NCBI GenBank assembly: GCA_903923205.1
Contig: CAIXXC010000363.1
Location: forward strand, 1 to 38,021
DNA length: 38,021 bases
From: an uncultured Rhodospirillales bacterium
GTDB lineage: Bacteria > Pseudomonadota > Alphaproteobacteria > ATCC43930 > CGMCC-115725
Reading direction: 5' to 3'
Shown: positions 1-7,354 of the stretch, piece by piece
How the letters are laid out: each line of letters starts with the position of its first letter
How positions within the stretch are numbered: the stretch's first letter is position 1
Translations under genes and position numbers: made by a program
Notes under the pieces: generated by a model
Databases searched by the model: none
Told to the model about the DNA's origin: nothing
Seen by the model: only the letters and a program-made list of their open reading frames with translations

Positions 1-67
1 CAGGAACGCCGCGCTCGGCCAACAATTTCTCGATCTGCTCTGCTTCGAGCTGTTGCACGATATTCAC
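1..67 (-). CDS. rplS: 50S ribosomal protein L19, N-terminal fragment
   Basis: Ribosomal protein L19 sits at the interface of the two ribosomal subunits. Only the first 22 codons lie in the window; the rest runs off the left edge. The reading begins with GTG at 65-67 and gives an N-terminus starting (V)[14 protein letters not shown], which is how alphaproteobacterial L19 proteins usually begin. The start overlaps the trmD stop as GTGA, and a GAGG stretch just upstream can serve as ribosome binding site. The order rpsP-rimM-trmD-rplS is the classic operon order, which supports the call although the fragment is short. Confidence 0.85.
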   Translation of the reverse strand, partial: MNIVQQLEAEQIEKLLAERGVP

Positions 68-828
68 TTCTGCACCTCTTCTGCATGCGTGCCGGCGCCT
101 TCGCCGGGCACGGTTCTTGTGATGATGTCGCGCGACCCCTGGCGATCCCGATACCGGGACCATAGGTCAGGACGTCGCGCCTTGGTGACGGCTTCCGCTT
201 CGGCCCGCCGCCAGGCCCTGATCTTCTGATGGTGGCCGGACAACAACACGTCCGGCACCACCCGCCCCTGCCACTCTTGCGGACGAGTGTAGTGGGGGTA
301 TTCCAACAATCCGGCCTCGAAGCTTTCTTCCTCGAGGGTCGCAGGCGCGCCCAAAACGCCAGGCAGGAGCCTGATCACGGCATCGAGCAGCGCGATCGCC
401 GCCGGCTCGCCGCCGGACAACACGAAATCGCCGAGGCTTACTTCGTCGAGTTCCCAGGCGTCGATCACCCGTTGGTCGATCCCTTCGAACCGACCGCACA
501 AGAGAACCACACCCGGCTCGCGAGAAAGCTCCCGCACCATCGCCTGATCCAGCACCCTGCCGCGAGGGCTCAGATAAATCCGACGACCCGGCTTGCCGAC
601 CTGCGCCGAAAGTGCCGCATCGAGCACATCCGGGCGCATGACCATCCCAGGTCCACCGCCGAAGCCGGAATCATCAACCGTGCGGTGGCGATCCTCGGCG
701 AAGTCACGAATATCAATGGTCTCGCAGGACCAAAGCCCGTCCTTCAATGCCTTACCCGCAAGCGACTGGCCAAGCGGACCCGGCAGCATTTCCGGAAAGA
801 GCGTCAGGATGGTTGCAGCCCAAGTCAT
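64..828 (-). CDS. trmD: tRNA (guanine-N1)-methyltransferase TrmD
   Basis: TrmD methylates N1 of G37 next to the anticodon, using S-adenosylmethionine, and so prevents +1 frameshifting. The protein is 254 residues, the usual length. It opens with the family pattern [10 protein letters not shown], and has [13 protein letters not shown] near residue 60 and the SAM-binding trefoil-knot segment around [12 protein letters not shown] and [14 protein letters not shown] (about 110-145). The start overlaps the rimM stop by four bases (ATGA, 825-828) and its stop overlaps the rplS start, so the three are translationally coupled. Nothing appears to be missing. Confidence 0.97.
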   Translation of the reverse strand: MTWAATILTLFPEMLPGPLGQSLAGKALKDGLWSCETIDIRDFAEDRHRTVDDSGFGGGPGMVMRPDVLDAALSAQVGKPGRRIYLSPRGRVLDQAMVRELSREPGVVLLCGRFEGIDQRVIDAWELDEVSLGDFVLSGGEPAAIALLDAVIRLLPGVLGAPATLEEESFEAGLLEYPHYTRPQEWQGRVVPDVLLSGHHQKIRAWRRAEAEAVTKARRPDLWSRYRDRQGSRDIITRTVPGEGAGTHAEEVQK

Positions 829-1403
829 TGGCTGATCTCCATCAGGGCCTTTTCCTGAGCATCGCGAGACGATGGCGGCTCCGGCTTTTCGAGCAATCCG
901 ACCGGCGGATCGATCACCAACCGCCCACCAGGAACGTCAATGACCGGGACCGCCGCCTTCGTGAACGGGACCATCACGGTCTCGCGGTCTCCGGTCGCAA
1001 TTTCCAGGGACTGTCCGGCACCGAAATCATGCAGCGCCGAAACCGTGCCCAGAACCTGCCCATCGACCATTTCCGCCCGCAAACCGATCAGATCGGCATG
1101 ATAGAACTCCTCTTCCTCGGCGGGTGGGAGCTGATCCCGATCGACGAAGAGTTGCAGTCCTTTCAGGGCCTCAGCGGCGTTGCGGTCGCCCACGCCGGAA
1201 AGTTCAGCGATGATCGCCCCCTTGACCGCGCCGGTAATGCGCAAGGTAAAGCGGCGTGCCCCTGCCTCGTCAGACAGCGGGCCATAGGCACCGATATCCG
1301 CGGGCTCGGCCGTGAAGCTCTTGAGGCGAACAGCGCCACGGATCCCATGGGGTCCGGTGACGATACCGACGCAGAGCTTTTTCGACGCGGGGCAGGCGAT
1401 CAT
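825..1403 (-). CDS. rimM: 16S rRNA processing protein RimM
   Basis: RimM helps mature the 3' domain of 16S rRNA and binds ribosomal protein S19 in the 30S head. The protein is 192 residues. The N-terminal RimM barrel is seen in [20 protein letters not shown] (about 12-31), with the characteristic GxHG(I/L)xG pattern. The C-terminal PRC-barrel half holds [12 protein letters not shown] and [13 protein letters not shown], followed by [20 protein letters not shown]. It lies between rpsP and trmD as in most bacteria. The ATG is 30 bases after the rpsP stop. Confidence 0.95.
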   Translation of the reverse strand: MIACPASKKLCVGIVTGPHGIRGAVRLKSFTAEPADIGAYGPLSDEAGARRFTLRITGAVKGAIIAELSGVGDRNAAEALKGLQLFVDRDQLPPAEEEEFYHADLIGLRAEMVDGQVLGTVSALHDFGAGQSLEIATGDRETVMVPFTKAAVPVIDVPGGRLVIDPPVGLLEKPEPPSSRDAQEKALMEISQ

Positions 1404-1433
1404 GTCAGGAGACTCGAGCCTTGCGATACCGGC

Positions 1434-1784
1434 TTAGGCTTCGACCGCGACCTTGGCAGCGCGCTCCTTGGCGCGCTCAATGGCCTTTTGGCCCGGAGCC
1501 GACTGCTTCGGGGTCTCGCGACGTTCCGGCTTGGCGATCAGCGAGGCGTCGCCGAGGAAACGGGCGACCCGGTCCGTCGGCTGCGCGCCAACCGACAGCC
1601 AGTGGGTGATGCGTTCGGTCTTGAGGGTCAGGCGTTCCGGATGGTCCTTTTCGACCATCGGATTGTAGGTGCCAACCCGCTCGATAAAGCGGCCATCGCG
1701 CGGGCTGCGCGCGTCGGAGATGACGATGCTGTAAAACGGGCGCTTCTTGGCGCCGCCACGGGACAGACGAATCTTCAATGACAT
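1434..1784 (-). CDS. rpsP: 30S ribosomal protein S16
   Basis: S16 is an assembly protein of the 30S subunit. The 116-residue product has the conserved start [20 protein letters not shown] and the core [10 protein letters not shown]. After about residue 80 comes a Lys/Ala/Glu-rich tail, a common extension in alphaproteobacterial S16. An AAGGA ribosome binding site stands about eight bases before the ATG. The gene follows ffh by 39 bases, with no obvious terminator between them, so ffh-rpsP-rimM-trmD-rplS probably forms one transcript. Confidence 0.97.
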   Translation of the reverse strand: MSLKIRLSRGGAKKRPFYSIVISDARSPRDGRFIERVGTYNPMVEKDHPERLTLKTERITHWLSVGAQPTDRVARFLGDASLIAKPERRETPKQSAPGQKAIERAKERAAKVAVEA

Positions 1785-1823
1785 TTAGTTTTCCTTTGGT
1801 TGATCGGTAAATTCTGACGAGTT

Positions 1824-3194
1824 TTAACGCTGAAACGGGTTGCCCATGCCGGAAAGCATTCCACCAAGGCCACCACGCATCAATCCCTTCTTCCCGACCT
1901 TCTGGACGTGCTTCATCATCGCCGCCATATCCTGGTGCTGTTTGAGAAGCTTGTTCACATCCTGGACCGAGGTCCCTGAACCGACGGCGATACGGCGCCG
2001 GCGCGAGGCATTCATAATCTTCGGGTTCTTCCGCTCCGCCTTGGTCATGGACGAGATAATCGCCTCCTGACGCTTGATGATGCGATCGTCGATATTGGCT
2101 TCGTTCAGCTGCTTCTTGATCTTCCCGATGCCCGGCAGCATCCCCATCACACCGCTCAAACCGCCCATCTTGCGGAGTTGGCGCAACTGCATGGCCATAT
2201 CGTCGAGATCGAAATTCCCTTTTTCCATCTTGGCCGCGAGCTTTTCAGCTTCGGCCTGATCGACCGTCTCAGCCGCCTTCTCGACAAGACTGACGACGTC
2301 ACCCATGCCAAGAATACGACCGGCGATACGGTCGGGATGGAAAGTTTCGAGCGCATCAAGCTTTTCGCCCATGCCCAGCAGTTTGATCGGCTTTCCGGTC
2401 ACCGCGCGCATGGACAGCGCCGCGCCGCCGCGGGAATCGCCGTCGACGCGGGTCAGGACGATCCCGGTGATGCCGATGCGATCGTTGAAACTCTTGGCAA
2501 CGTTGATGGCATCCTGGCCGGTCATGGCATCGGCGACGAGGAGGGTTTCATGCGGCTTGGCAAGGTCGCGGACACCAGCGACCTCGAACATCAGACCCTC
2601 GTCGATATGAAGACGACCGGCAGTATCGAGCAGCAGGACATCGAAGCCGCCGAGCGTCGCGGCGTTGATCGCGCGCTGCGTGATCGCCAGCGGCTGCTCG
2701 CCCTTGACGATCGGCAGTGTCTCGACCTCGATCTGCTTGCCGAGAATTTGCAGCTGTTCCTGCGCCGCCGGGCGGTTGACGTCGAGCGAGGCCATCATGA
2801 CCTTGCGCTTTTCCCGGTTCTTGAAGCGCAGCGCAATCTTCGCCGTCGTTGTCGTCTTACCGGAGCCCTGCAGGCCAACCATGAGATAGACCACAGGGGG
2901 CACGGCTTGCAGCGACAGGTCGGTCGCACCAGCGCCAAGCACCTCGACAAGATGATCGTGGACGATCTTCACAACCATCTGCCCGGGACTGACCGAGCGG
3001 ATAACATCCTGACCGACAGCCTTCTCACGCACCGCGTTGATGAAATCCTTCACCACCGTCAGGGCAACATCAGCCTCAAGCAGCGCGATCCGAACTTCTC
3101 GGAGCGCCGCCGTGACGTCAGCCTCCGACAGCGCCCCGCGTTTGCGCAGGCGGTCGAAGACGTCACCGAGTCGGCTGGTGAGACTATCGAACAT
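1824..3194 (-). CDS. ffh: Signal recognition particle protein Ffh (SRP54)
   Basis: Ffh binds the SRP RNA and hydrophobic signal sequences emerging from the ribosome, and brings the complex to FtsY at the membrane. The 456-residue protein has the N domain (1-95), the GTPase G domain with P-loop GLQGSGKTT (107-115), DTAGR (190-194) and the SRP-GTPase signature TRVDGDSRGGAAL (248-260), then a methionine-rich M domain (about 295-456) that binds RNA and signal peptide. An Arg replaces the usual Lys in the TKxD motif, a mild variant. The start at 3194 follows a structured leader (see 3226-3314). Only about 32 bases separate the leader's T-run from the ATG, too few for a separate promoter. Confidence 0.98.
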   Translation of the reverse strand: MFDSLTSRLGDVFDRLRKRGALSEADVTAALREVRIALLEADVALTVVKDFINAVREKAVGQDVIRSVSPGQMVVKIVHDHLVEVLGAGATDLSLQAVPPVVYLMVGLQGSGKTTTTAKIALRFKNREKRKVMMASLDVNRPAAQEQLQILGKQIEVETLPIVKGEQPLAITQRAINAATLGGFDVLLLDTAGRLHIDEGLMFEVAGVRDLAKPHETLLVADAMTGQDAINVAKSFNDRIGITGIVLTRVDGDSRGGAALSMRAVTGKPIKLLGMGEKLDALETFHPDRIAGRILGMGDVVSLVEKAAETVDQAEAEKLAAKMEKGNFDLDDMAMQLRQLRKMGGLSGVMGMLPGIGKIKKQLNEANIDDRIIKRQEAIISSMTKAERKNPKIMNASRRRRIAVGSGTSVQDVNKLLKQHQDMAAMMKHVQKVGKKGLMRGGLGGMLSGMGNPFQR

Positions 3195-3225
3195 CGTGTA
3201 AGCGACCTCTCCTCAAGGCGTGCGG

Positions 3226-3314
3226 CACAAAACAAAAAGCGCCAGTGCGCGACACTCGCGGACTGGCGGAGCTTCCCTGGTGGGAAGCAAGACCGGGCAG
3301 AATTTCTTCTGCGA
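3226..3314 (-). ncRNA. Three-hairpin structured RNA upstream of ffh (leader/attenuator or small RNA)
   Basis: Reading the minus strand from about 3314, three perfect inverted repeats follow one another. The first is GCAGAA with a GAAA loop and TTCTGC (3297-3312). The second is GCTTCCC with a 4-base loop and GGGAAGC (3271-3288). The third is a longer hairpin with outer stem ACTGGCG/CGCCAGT and inner CGCG/CGCG (3240-3268), followed by TTTTTGTTTT. A good promoter lies just upstream. The transcript would be about 85-90 nt. It lacks the SRP RNA domain IV signature, so it is not an obvious 4.5S RNA. It could be an ffh attenuator or an independent RNA. I believe a conserved motif named after ffh is catalogued in alphaproteobacteria but cannot verify it here. 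Confidence 0.65.
3228..3268 (-). terminator. Intrinsic terminator just before ffh
   Basis: On the minus strand, a 7-bp outer stem (3240-3246 with 3262-3268), a mismatch, a CGCG/CGCG inner stem and a 5-base loop are followed by C, TTTTT (3238-3234), G, TTTT (3232-3229). This is a textbook rho-independent terminator. It sits 33 bases before the ffh start codon and could end the upstream gene at 3395-3742, the short structured RNA, or act as an ffh attenuator. Confidence 0.75.
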
Positions 3315-3320
3315 AGGGGA

Positions 3321-3350
3321 GTGATACGCCAACCCCGAACGGCGTGTCAA
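3321..3350 (-). promoter_or_regulatory. Sigma-70-like promoter for the ffh leader
   Basis: The minus strand carries TTGACA (3350-3345, a perfect -35) and TATCAC (3326-3321, -10) separated by 18 bases. The predicted start is near 3314, exactly where the first hairpin of the structured RNA begins. It lies between the stop of the upstream gene (3395) and ffh. Confidence 0.6.
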
Positions 3351-3394
3351 GGTTACCAGGCAATGACGCAACTAGGCGTGCCCGGGCGAGGGCG

Positions 3395-3742
3395 TCAGTG
3401 AGCCGGATCGAAGCTCGGCGACGCTTCCCGCTGTAGGCGACGATCAAGCCCGTTGAGGACTCTGCCGCAGGCGACAATCAGGGCCGGTTCGCGGAGGCGC
3501 AGGGCAAAACGCTGAATATCCAGGAGATCGCGCCGGATACCACGGTCAAGTTGCGCGCGCTCCCACGCGAGATCCGACGATACCGCGACGGCGGCATCGC
3601 TGGCACAACGTCGCATCACCGGATCAATCTCGCTCAGGAGTTCCTTGGGGAGACGGGTGGCGATTTCAGCCATCACGCGGGTGACATCTGTCACTTCGGC
3701 GCAAACATGCGCTCTCTCCGTCGTTGTTGACGTGCCGCTCAT
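3395..3742 (-). CDS. Hypothetical protein, 115 residues
   Basis: I do not recognise this protein. It is 115 residues, soluble, without a signal peptide or membrane segment. It looks mainly alpha-helical, with charged helices such as LPKELLSEIDPVMRR, WERAQLDRGIRRDLLDIQ and LNGLDRRLQREAS. Two or three cysteines are scattered. A GGAAGGGA ribosome binding site precedes the ATG at 3742 at proper spacing, and codon third positions are GC-rich like the neighbours, so the reading frame is probably real. It is transcribed towards ffh, and the terminator at 3228-3268 could end its message. Confidence 0.65.
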   Translation of the reverse strand: MSGTSTTTERAHVCAEVTDVTRVMAEIATRLPKELLSEIDPVMRRCASDAAVAVSSDLAWERAQLDRGIRRDLLDIQRFALRLREPALIVACGRVLNGLDRRLQREASPSFDPAH

Positions 3743-3969
3743 GGGGTATTCCCTTCCGAATCACCCAGTTCTTGCGCCGGGTTTTGGCAAAAAAACGATA
3801 GATATTAGCAAATCCCCCACGACGTGGATATTCTGAATTTAAGCGCGGACATTTCGCCTCAATTTCGCCACGACAATTCCACAGGACTGCCGCGGACTAG
3901 AAGGCCTGACGGTGCGTTGTCTTGTTGTCTCACCATCGAGACGATGCAGACTCATCAAGGAGCAAATCT

Positions 3970-4266
3970 ATGTCCCTAAATCTCGTTTCCCGGCTCGCGC
4001 TGGCATTCGGCGCGCTCAGCATCGCGACGCTGCCGGCCTTCGCGGAAACAAGCCCGGCGATCGCCCCCGCCCCAGCGGCCACGGTCGCAAGCCCGACACC
4101 CCCGGCTGCCGACGCCGGCAAAACAATCGTGAAGCATCACGCCAAAAAGGCGGCGCTGCATCACAAGAAGGCGGCCAAGAGGGAAGCCGTTGAAAAGACG
4201 GGCTTGACCGATGTGAAGCCGGCAAGCCCAGCTGATGCAACAGCCCCGGCGACGCCAAAGCTCTGA
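3970..4266 (+). CDS. Small secreted Lys/His/Ala-rich protein (acid-shock-protein-like)
   Basis: The 98-residue product starts with a clear Sec signal peptide (basic MSLNLVSR, hydrophobic LALAFGALSIATL, cleavage after PAFA at residue 25). The mature part is an Ala/Pro-rich stretch followed by a basic segment of repeated Lys-His-His/Lys-Lys units (for example KHHAKKAALHHKKAAKR, about 52-68) and another Ala/Pro tail. The composition recalls the periplasmic acid-shock protein Asr of enterobacteria, but low complexity makes homology uncertain. The start at 3970 is chosen because AAGGAG stands seven bases upstream and the signal peptide begins there; an in-frame ATG at 3922 would bury it. Confidence 0.7.
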   Translation: MSLNLVSRLALAFGALSIATLPAFAETSPAIAPAPAATVASPTPPAADAGKTIVKHHAKKAALHHKKAAKREAVEKTGLTDVKPASPADATAPATPKL

Positions 4267-4292
4267 CACGAGCAACTGGATTCTGAAAACTC

Positions 4293-4323
4293 CCCCCTCG
4301 CCTTAACCACTCGGACGAGGGGG
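4293..4323. terminator. GC-rich hairpin between convergent genes
   Basis: CCCCCTCG (4293-4300) pairs with CGAGGGGG (4316-4323) around a 15-base loop. It lies between the stop of the secreted protein (4266) and the stop of the minus-strand membrane gene (4334). On the minus strand a TTTT follows, so it is a better terminator for that gene; on the plus strand no T-run follows. Confidence 0.55.
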
Positions 4324-4333
4324 TGCTGCGATC

Positions 4334-4636
4334 TCAGCGGCGGTGACGTCGCCCGCCGCCGAGATTGTCAATCAGCAACAGAAGTCCACCTAGCCCCAGC
4401 AGGGCAGCAAACGCCCAGACCGTTGCCAGCCATCCTCCTAGAGGTTCAAGCACAGCGCGCAAGGCTAATCGTCCGAGATCATTGAGAACCGGGCCAATCT
4501 GCGACCAGGCGAGGACGGCACCAAAGGAAATTGGATGGAAATTCCGATGTTCCAACCAGGGGGCGAGAGCGTCCCGCAGGCCCAGACCGAATCCCACCAG
4601 CACCATCACCCAGCCGGTAAAGCGTAACGCCGACAT
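4334..4636 (-). CDS. Small inner-membrane protein of unknown function
   Basis: Not recognised. From the internal ATG at 4636 the product is 100 residues with two or three hydrophobic segments: ALRFTGWVMVLVGFGLGL (about 3-20), a moderately hydrophobic middle containing FGAVLAWSQIGPVL, and WAFAALLGLGGLLLLI near the C-terminus, ending in a basic GGGRRHRR tail that should face the cytoplasm. A longer in-frame start at 4750 would overlap the divergent DUF952 gene region and add 38 poorly hydrophobic residues; the shorter form is preferred but the ribosome binding site is weak for either. Confidence 0.55.
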   Translation of the reverse strand: MSALRFTGWVMVLVGFGLGLRDALAPWLEHRNFHPISFGAVLAWSQIGPVLNDLGRLALRAVLEPLGGWLATVWAFAALLGLGGLLLLIDNLGGGRRHRR

Positions 4637-4793
4637 TCCGCAATTTCCCCCTATCACAGCCCCGCGAAGCCATATCGCAAGCGCGAGAAAACCGACAGCC
4701 CCGCTTCCATCATACGTGATTCCGCGATAGGGTGCTCCAGCAAGCCGCATGCCCGGCTTATCCCCTCCAAGCCTTCGAGATGTGTCGCCCCCT

Positions 4794-5147
4794 GTGTCCC
4801 TGATTTATCATATGTGCCGACGCGATGAGTGGTCAGCCGCCGAGGCGTCTGGGGCCTATCACGGGTCGTCACAAGACCAGGCTGACGGCTTCATTCATTT
4901 CTCGACCGCCGAGCAGATCGTTGAAAGCGCGGCACGTCACCGGGCTGGTCAAAGTGGCCTTGTGCTGCTCGGCGTAGAACCTGTCGGACTTGGCGTCGCA
5001 TTGAAATGGGAACCCTCCCGCGCGGGCATGCTGTTTCCGCACCTCTATGGCGCCCTTCCGGTTGCGGCGGTGAGTTGGGTTGCCGATCTACCGCTGGGCC
5101 CAGACGGTCTTCATATCTTTCCCGCACTTGACCAGGTTGCGGCGTGA
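4794..5147 (+). CDS. DUF952 family protein
   Basis: A DUF952 protein of 117 residues; the family is small, cytoplasmic and of unknown biochemical role. Family features are the opening SLIYHMCRRDEW, the central DGFIHFSTAEQIVESAARH, LVLLGVEPVGLGVALKWEPSR and FPHLYGALPVAAV. The GTG at 4794 is chosen because the conserved region begins two codons later; an in-frame ATG at 4749 adds a Pro/Ser-rich stretch not typical of the family. The stop overlaps the pyrD start as GTGA (5144-5147), so the two are translationally coupled, a neighbourhood also seen in other alphaproteobacteria from memory. Confidence 0.85.
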   Translation: MSLIYHMCRRDEWSAAEASGAYHGSSQDQADGFIHFSTAEQIVESAARHRAGQSGLVLLGVEPVGLGVALKWEPSRAGMLFPHLYGALPVAAVSWVADLPLGPDGLHIFPALDQVAA

Positions 5148-6268
5148 TAACCGCGACCTCTCGATACCTGTTGCCGTGGCTGCGGTTGTTGCCCGCGGAA
5201 ACCGCGCACAAATTGACCATTCGGGCACTTTCCGCCGGCTGGTATCCGCGCGGCGTGCCCGGCGATGACGTGATCCTGGCGACCCGCATCTGGGACCTCG
5301 ACTTCCCCAACCCAGTCGGATTGGCGGCAGGCTTCGACAAGAACGCCGATGCCGCGGACGCCATGCTCCAGTGGGGCTTTGGATTCGTGGAATGCGGGAC
5401 GGTGACGCCAAGGCCTCAGGTCGGCAACCCCCTACCCCGGCTGTTTCGCTTGCCCGAGGATCATGCGGTCATCAACCGGATGGGCTTCAACAACGCCGGC
5501 CTTACGACTTTTGCCGCGAAACTGACGAAGCGTCAGGGCCTGCCAGGGATCGTGGGGTCCAATCTTGGCAAGAATCGCGATAGCGCCGACGCCACGGCGG
5601 ATTATTGCACCGGGGTCCGAAGCCTTGGCCCGCTTTCCGACTATCTTGTCATCAACGTGTCGTCGCCGAACACGCCTGGCCTGCGCGAGTTGCAGCGTCG
5701 CAGCGCCCTTCGGAACATCATCGACGAGGTCACGGCGGCTCGTGACGGCCTTCCGGGCACCCGCCGTCCGCCATTGCTTGTCAAGGTGGCGCCGGACCTC
5801 ACCCAAGACGAGGTAGAGGATATCGCGGCCACTGCGCTCGATACCGATGTCGATGGCTTGATCATTTCCAATACCACCGTCGCGAGACCAGCCGAATTAC
5901 GCAGCGCCAATGCGCCCGAGCCAGGCGGCCTGAGCGGTGCGCCGCTATTCGAGCCATCGACCGCGCGACTGCGCGCCTTCTATCGCCTTATCGGGGGGCG
6001 TATTCCCCTGATTGGTGCGGGCGGCATCAGCAACGGCGAACAGGCCTACGCCAAGATCCGCGCAGGTGCCTCCCTCGTGCAGCTGTATACCGCGCTGGTC
6101 TATCAGGGACCAGGTCTGGTCAATGAGATCAAACGCGATCTCGCGACCCTGCTGCGCAGGGATGGCTTTTCCTCAGTCACTGCGGCCGTCGGGGCCGACC
6201 ACCCTCAAATCCCGCCCAAAGCGGGCAGCGCCACGACTGCGCGCAGGGAGAATGACCATGGCGCGTGA
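5144..6268 (+). CDS. pyrD: Dihydroorotate dehydrogenase (quinone), class 2
   Basis: PyrD oxidises dihydroorotate to orotate in pyrimidine synthesis and passes electrons to quinones at the inner membrane. The 374-residue protein has the N-terminal helical region of class 2 enzymes (1-45), FMN-site segments GLAAGFDKNADA (59-70) and GTVTPRPQ (85-92), NRMGFNNAG (111-119), and NVSSPNTPGLREL (171-183) with the catalytic serine of class 2 enzymes. LIGAGGI near residue 290 binds FMN phosphate. The GTG start overlaps the DUF952 stop. The C-terminal 30 residues are a Pro/Ala-rich extension whose coding region contains the next gene's start. Confidence 0.97.
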   Translation: MITATSRYLLPWLRLLPAETAHKLTIRALSAGWYPRGVPGDDVILATRIWDLDFPNPVGLAAGFDKNADAADAMLQWGFGFVECGTVTPRPQVGNPLPRLFRLPEDHAVINRMGFNNAGLTTFAAKLTKRQGLPGIVGSNLGKNRDSADATADYCTGVRSLGPLSDYLVINVSSPNTPGLRELQRRSALRNIIDEVTAARDGLPGTRRPPLLVKVAPDLTQDEVEDIAATALDTDVDGLIISNTTVARPAELRSANAPEPGGLSGAPLFEPSTARLRAFYRLIGGRIPLIGAGGISNGEQAYAKIRAGASLVQLYTALVYQGPGLVNEIKRDLATLLRRDGFSSVTAAVGADHPQIPPKAGSATTARRENDHGA

Positions 6269-6455
6269 TGCAGATGACGAGTTTACCCGCTCGCCCCCGC
6301 TTGTCGGATTAACCGGGCGCGATCTCGGACCGATGTCGGTCGATGAGTTGCTCGCCTATATTGTTGCGCTAGAGCAGGAAATTTCGCGCGTGCGCAACGA
6401 CATTGCCGCAAAACAACGGCATCGTAGCGGGGCGGAAAGTATATTCCGGCGTTAG
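6258..6455 (+). CDS. DUF1192 family small protein
   Basis: A 65-residue protein of the DUF1192 family, common in alphaproteobacteria and of unknown role. The hallmark is the C-terminal half: MSVDELLAYIVALEQEISRV then a charged helix (RNDIAAKQRHR) that probably forms a coiled coil, and a short tail after it. The ATG at 6258 is preferred to the one at 6252 because AGGGAG at 6245-6250 gives sensible spacing to it. It begins inside the last codons of pyrD (overlap of 11 bases), so translation is probably coupled to pyrD. Confidence 0.85.
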   Translation: MARDADDEFTRSPPLVGLTGRDLGPMSVDELLAYIVALEQEISRVRNDIAAKQRHRSGAESIFRR

Positions 6456-6493
6456 GCCGGTCCCATCTAGCCCTTATATCAGGAGACATTCGC

Positions 6494-7279
6494 ATGAGCT
6501 TGCAAGGCAAGACCGCCATCGTTACCGGATCGACCAGTGGCATCGGCCTGGGCATTGCCACCGCCCTCGCCCAGAACGGCGCCAATATCGTCCTGAACGG
6601 CTTCGGGGATGCGACGGAAATCGAAAATCTGCGTGCAAGCCTTGCCAAGGAACATGGTGTCGCGGTGACCTATTCCGGTGCCGACGTATCGAAAGCATCC
6701 GAGATCAAAACGATGGTGGCGGATGCGGCAACGGCACACGGCTCCGTCGATATCGTCGTGAACAACGCCGGCATTCAATTCACCTCACCCGTGACTGATT
6801 TCCCGGATGACAAGTGGGATGCCATCATCGCCATCAATCTTTCCTCTGCCTTCCACCTGTGTAAAGCGGCGCTCCCTTTCATGAAGGCTAACGGTTGGGG
6901 CCGCGTGATCAATATCGCGTCCGCGCATGGCCTGGTCGCGAGCCCGCAGAAATCGGCCTATGTCGCCGCCAAGCACGGCCTGATCGGGTTTACCAAGGTC
7001 GTCGCGCTTGAAACCGCCAATAACGGTATCACGGCGAACGCGATCTGCCCGGGATGGGTTCTGACGCCGCTCGTGGCAAAGCAGATCGCCGACCGAGCTG
7101 CGACGAATAAGTCAAGCGTTGCCGCCGAAGAAGAGAAGCTACTGGAAGAAAAGCAGCCGATGCACAAGTTCACCACGCCCGAACATCTGGGTGCGCTTGC
7201 CTTGTTCCTCTGCTCGGATGCCGCCGCGACGATCACCGGTTCGTCCTACAGCATGGACGGCGGCTGGACGGCGCAATAG
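6494..7279 (+). CDS. bdhA: D-3-hydroxybutyrate dehydrogenase (SDR family)
   Basis: Oxidises (R)-3-hydroxybutyrate to acetoacetate with NAD, typically to use polyhydroxybutyrate or ketone bodies. The 261-residue protein is a classical short-chain dehydrogenase: TGSTSGIG cofactor loop (11-18), NNAG (90-93), and the catalytic Ser143, Tyr156 and Lys160 in SAHG and YVAAK. The substrate-specific segment (residues 190-230, with TPLVAKQIADRA and an EEEKLLEEKQP helix) and the C-terminal SYSMDGGWTAQ match 3-hydroxybutyrate dehydrogenases closely. An AGGAGA site stands seven bases before the ATG. It follows DUF1192 by 38 bases and may be read with pyrD or alone. Confidence 0.93.
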   Translation: MSLQGKTAIVTGSTSGIGLGIATALAQNGANIVLNGFGDATEIENLRASLAKEHGVAVTYSGADVSKASEIKTMVADAATAHGSVDIVVNNAGIQFTSPVTDFPDDKWDAIIAINLSSAFHLCKAALPFMKANGWGRVINIASAHGLVASPQKSAYVAAKHGLIGFTKVVALETANNGITANAICPGWVLTPLVAKQIADRAATNKSSVAAEEEKLLEEKQPMHKFTTPEHLGALALFLCSDAAATITGSSYSMDGGWTAQ

Positions 7280-7296
7280 CCGACATCCCTGGAACA

Positions 7297-7322
7297 GTCC
7301 TCCCCCTTGGATGGGGGAGGAC
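7297..7322. terminator. Perfect 10-bp GC-rich hairpin after bdhA
   Basis: GTCCTCCCCC (7297-7306) and GGGGGAGGAC (7313-7322) form a perfect 10-bp stem with a 6-base loop between the convergent ends of bdhA and the hsp20 gene. Neither strand has a strong T-run after it, so it may stabilise 3' ends or be a short palindromic repeat rather than a classic terminator. Confidence 0.6.
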
Positions 7323-7354
7323 CATCATGCTTACGAAGGTCGATGCCTTCGCGT

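Noticed and set aside
3226-3314. 4.5S/SRP RNA as the identity of the structured RNA before ffh
   Set aside because: Size and position were tempting, but the conserved domain IV with its GGAA tetraloop and asymmetric loop signature is not seen, and the RNA consists of three separate hairpins rather than one long one.
2178-3401. A 407-codon plus-strand frame opposite ffh
   Set aside because: Shadow of ffh; it also runs through the structured leader, which would be incompatible with a conserved protein.
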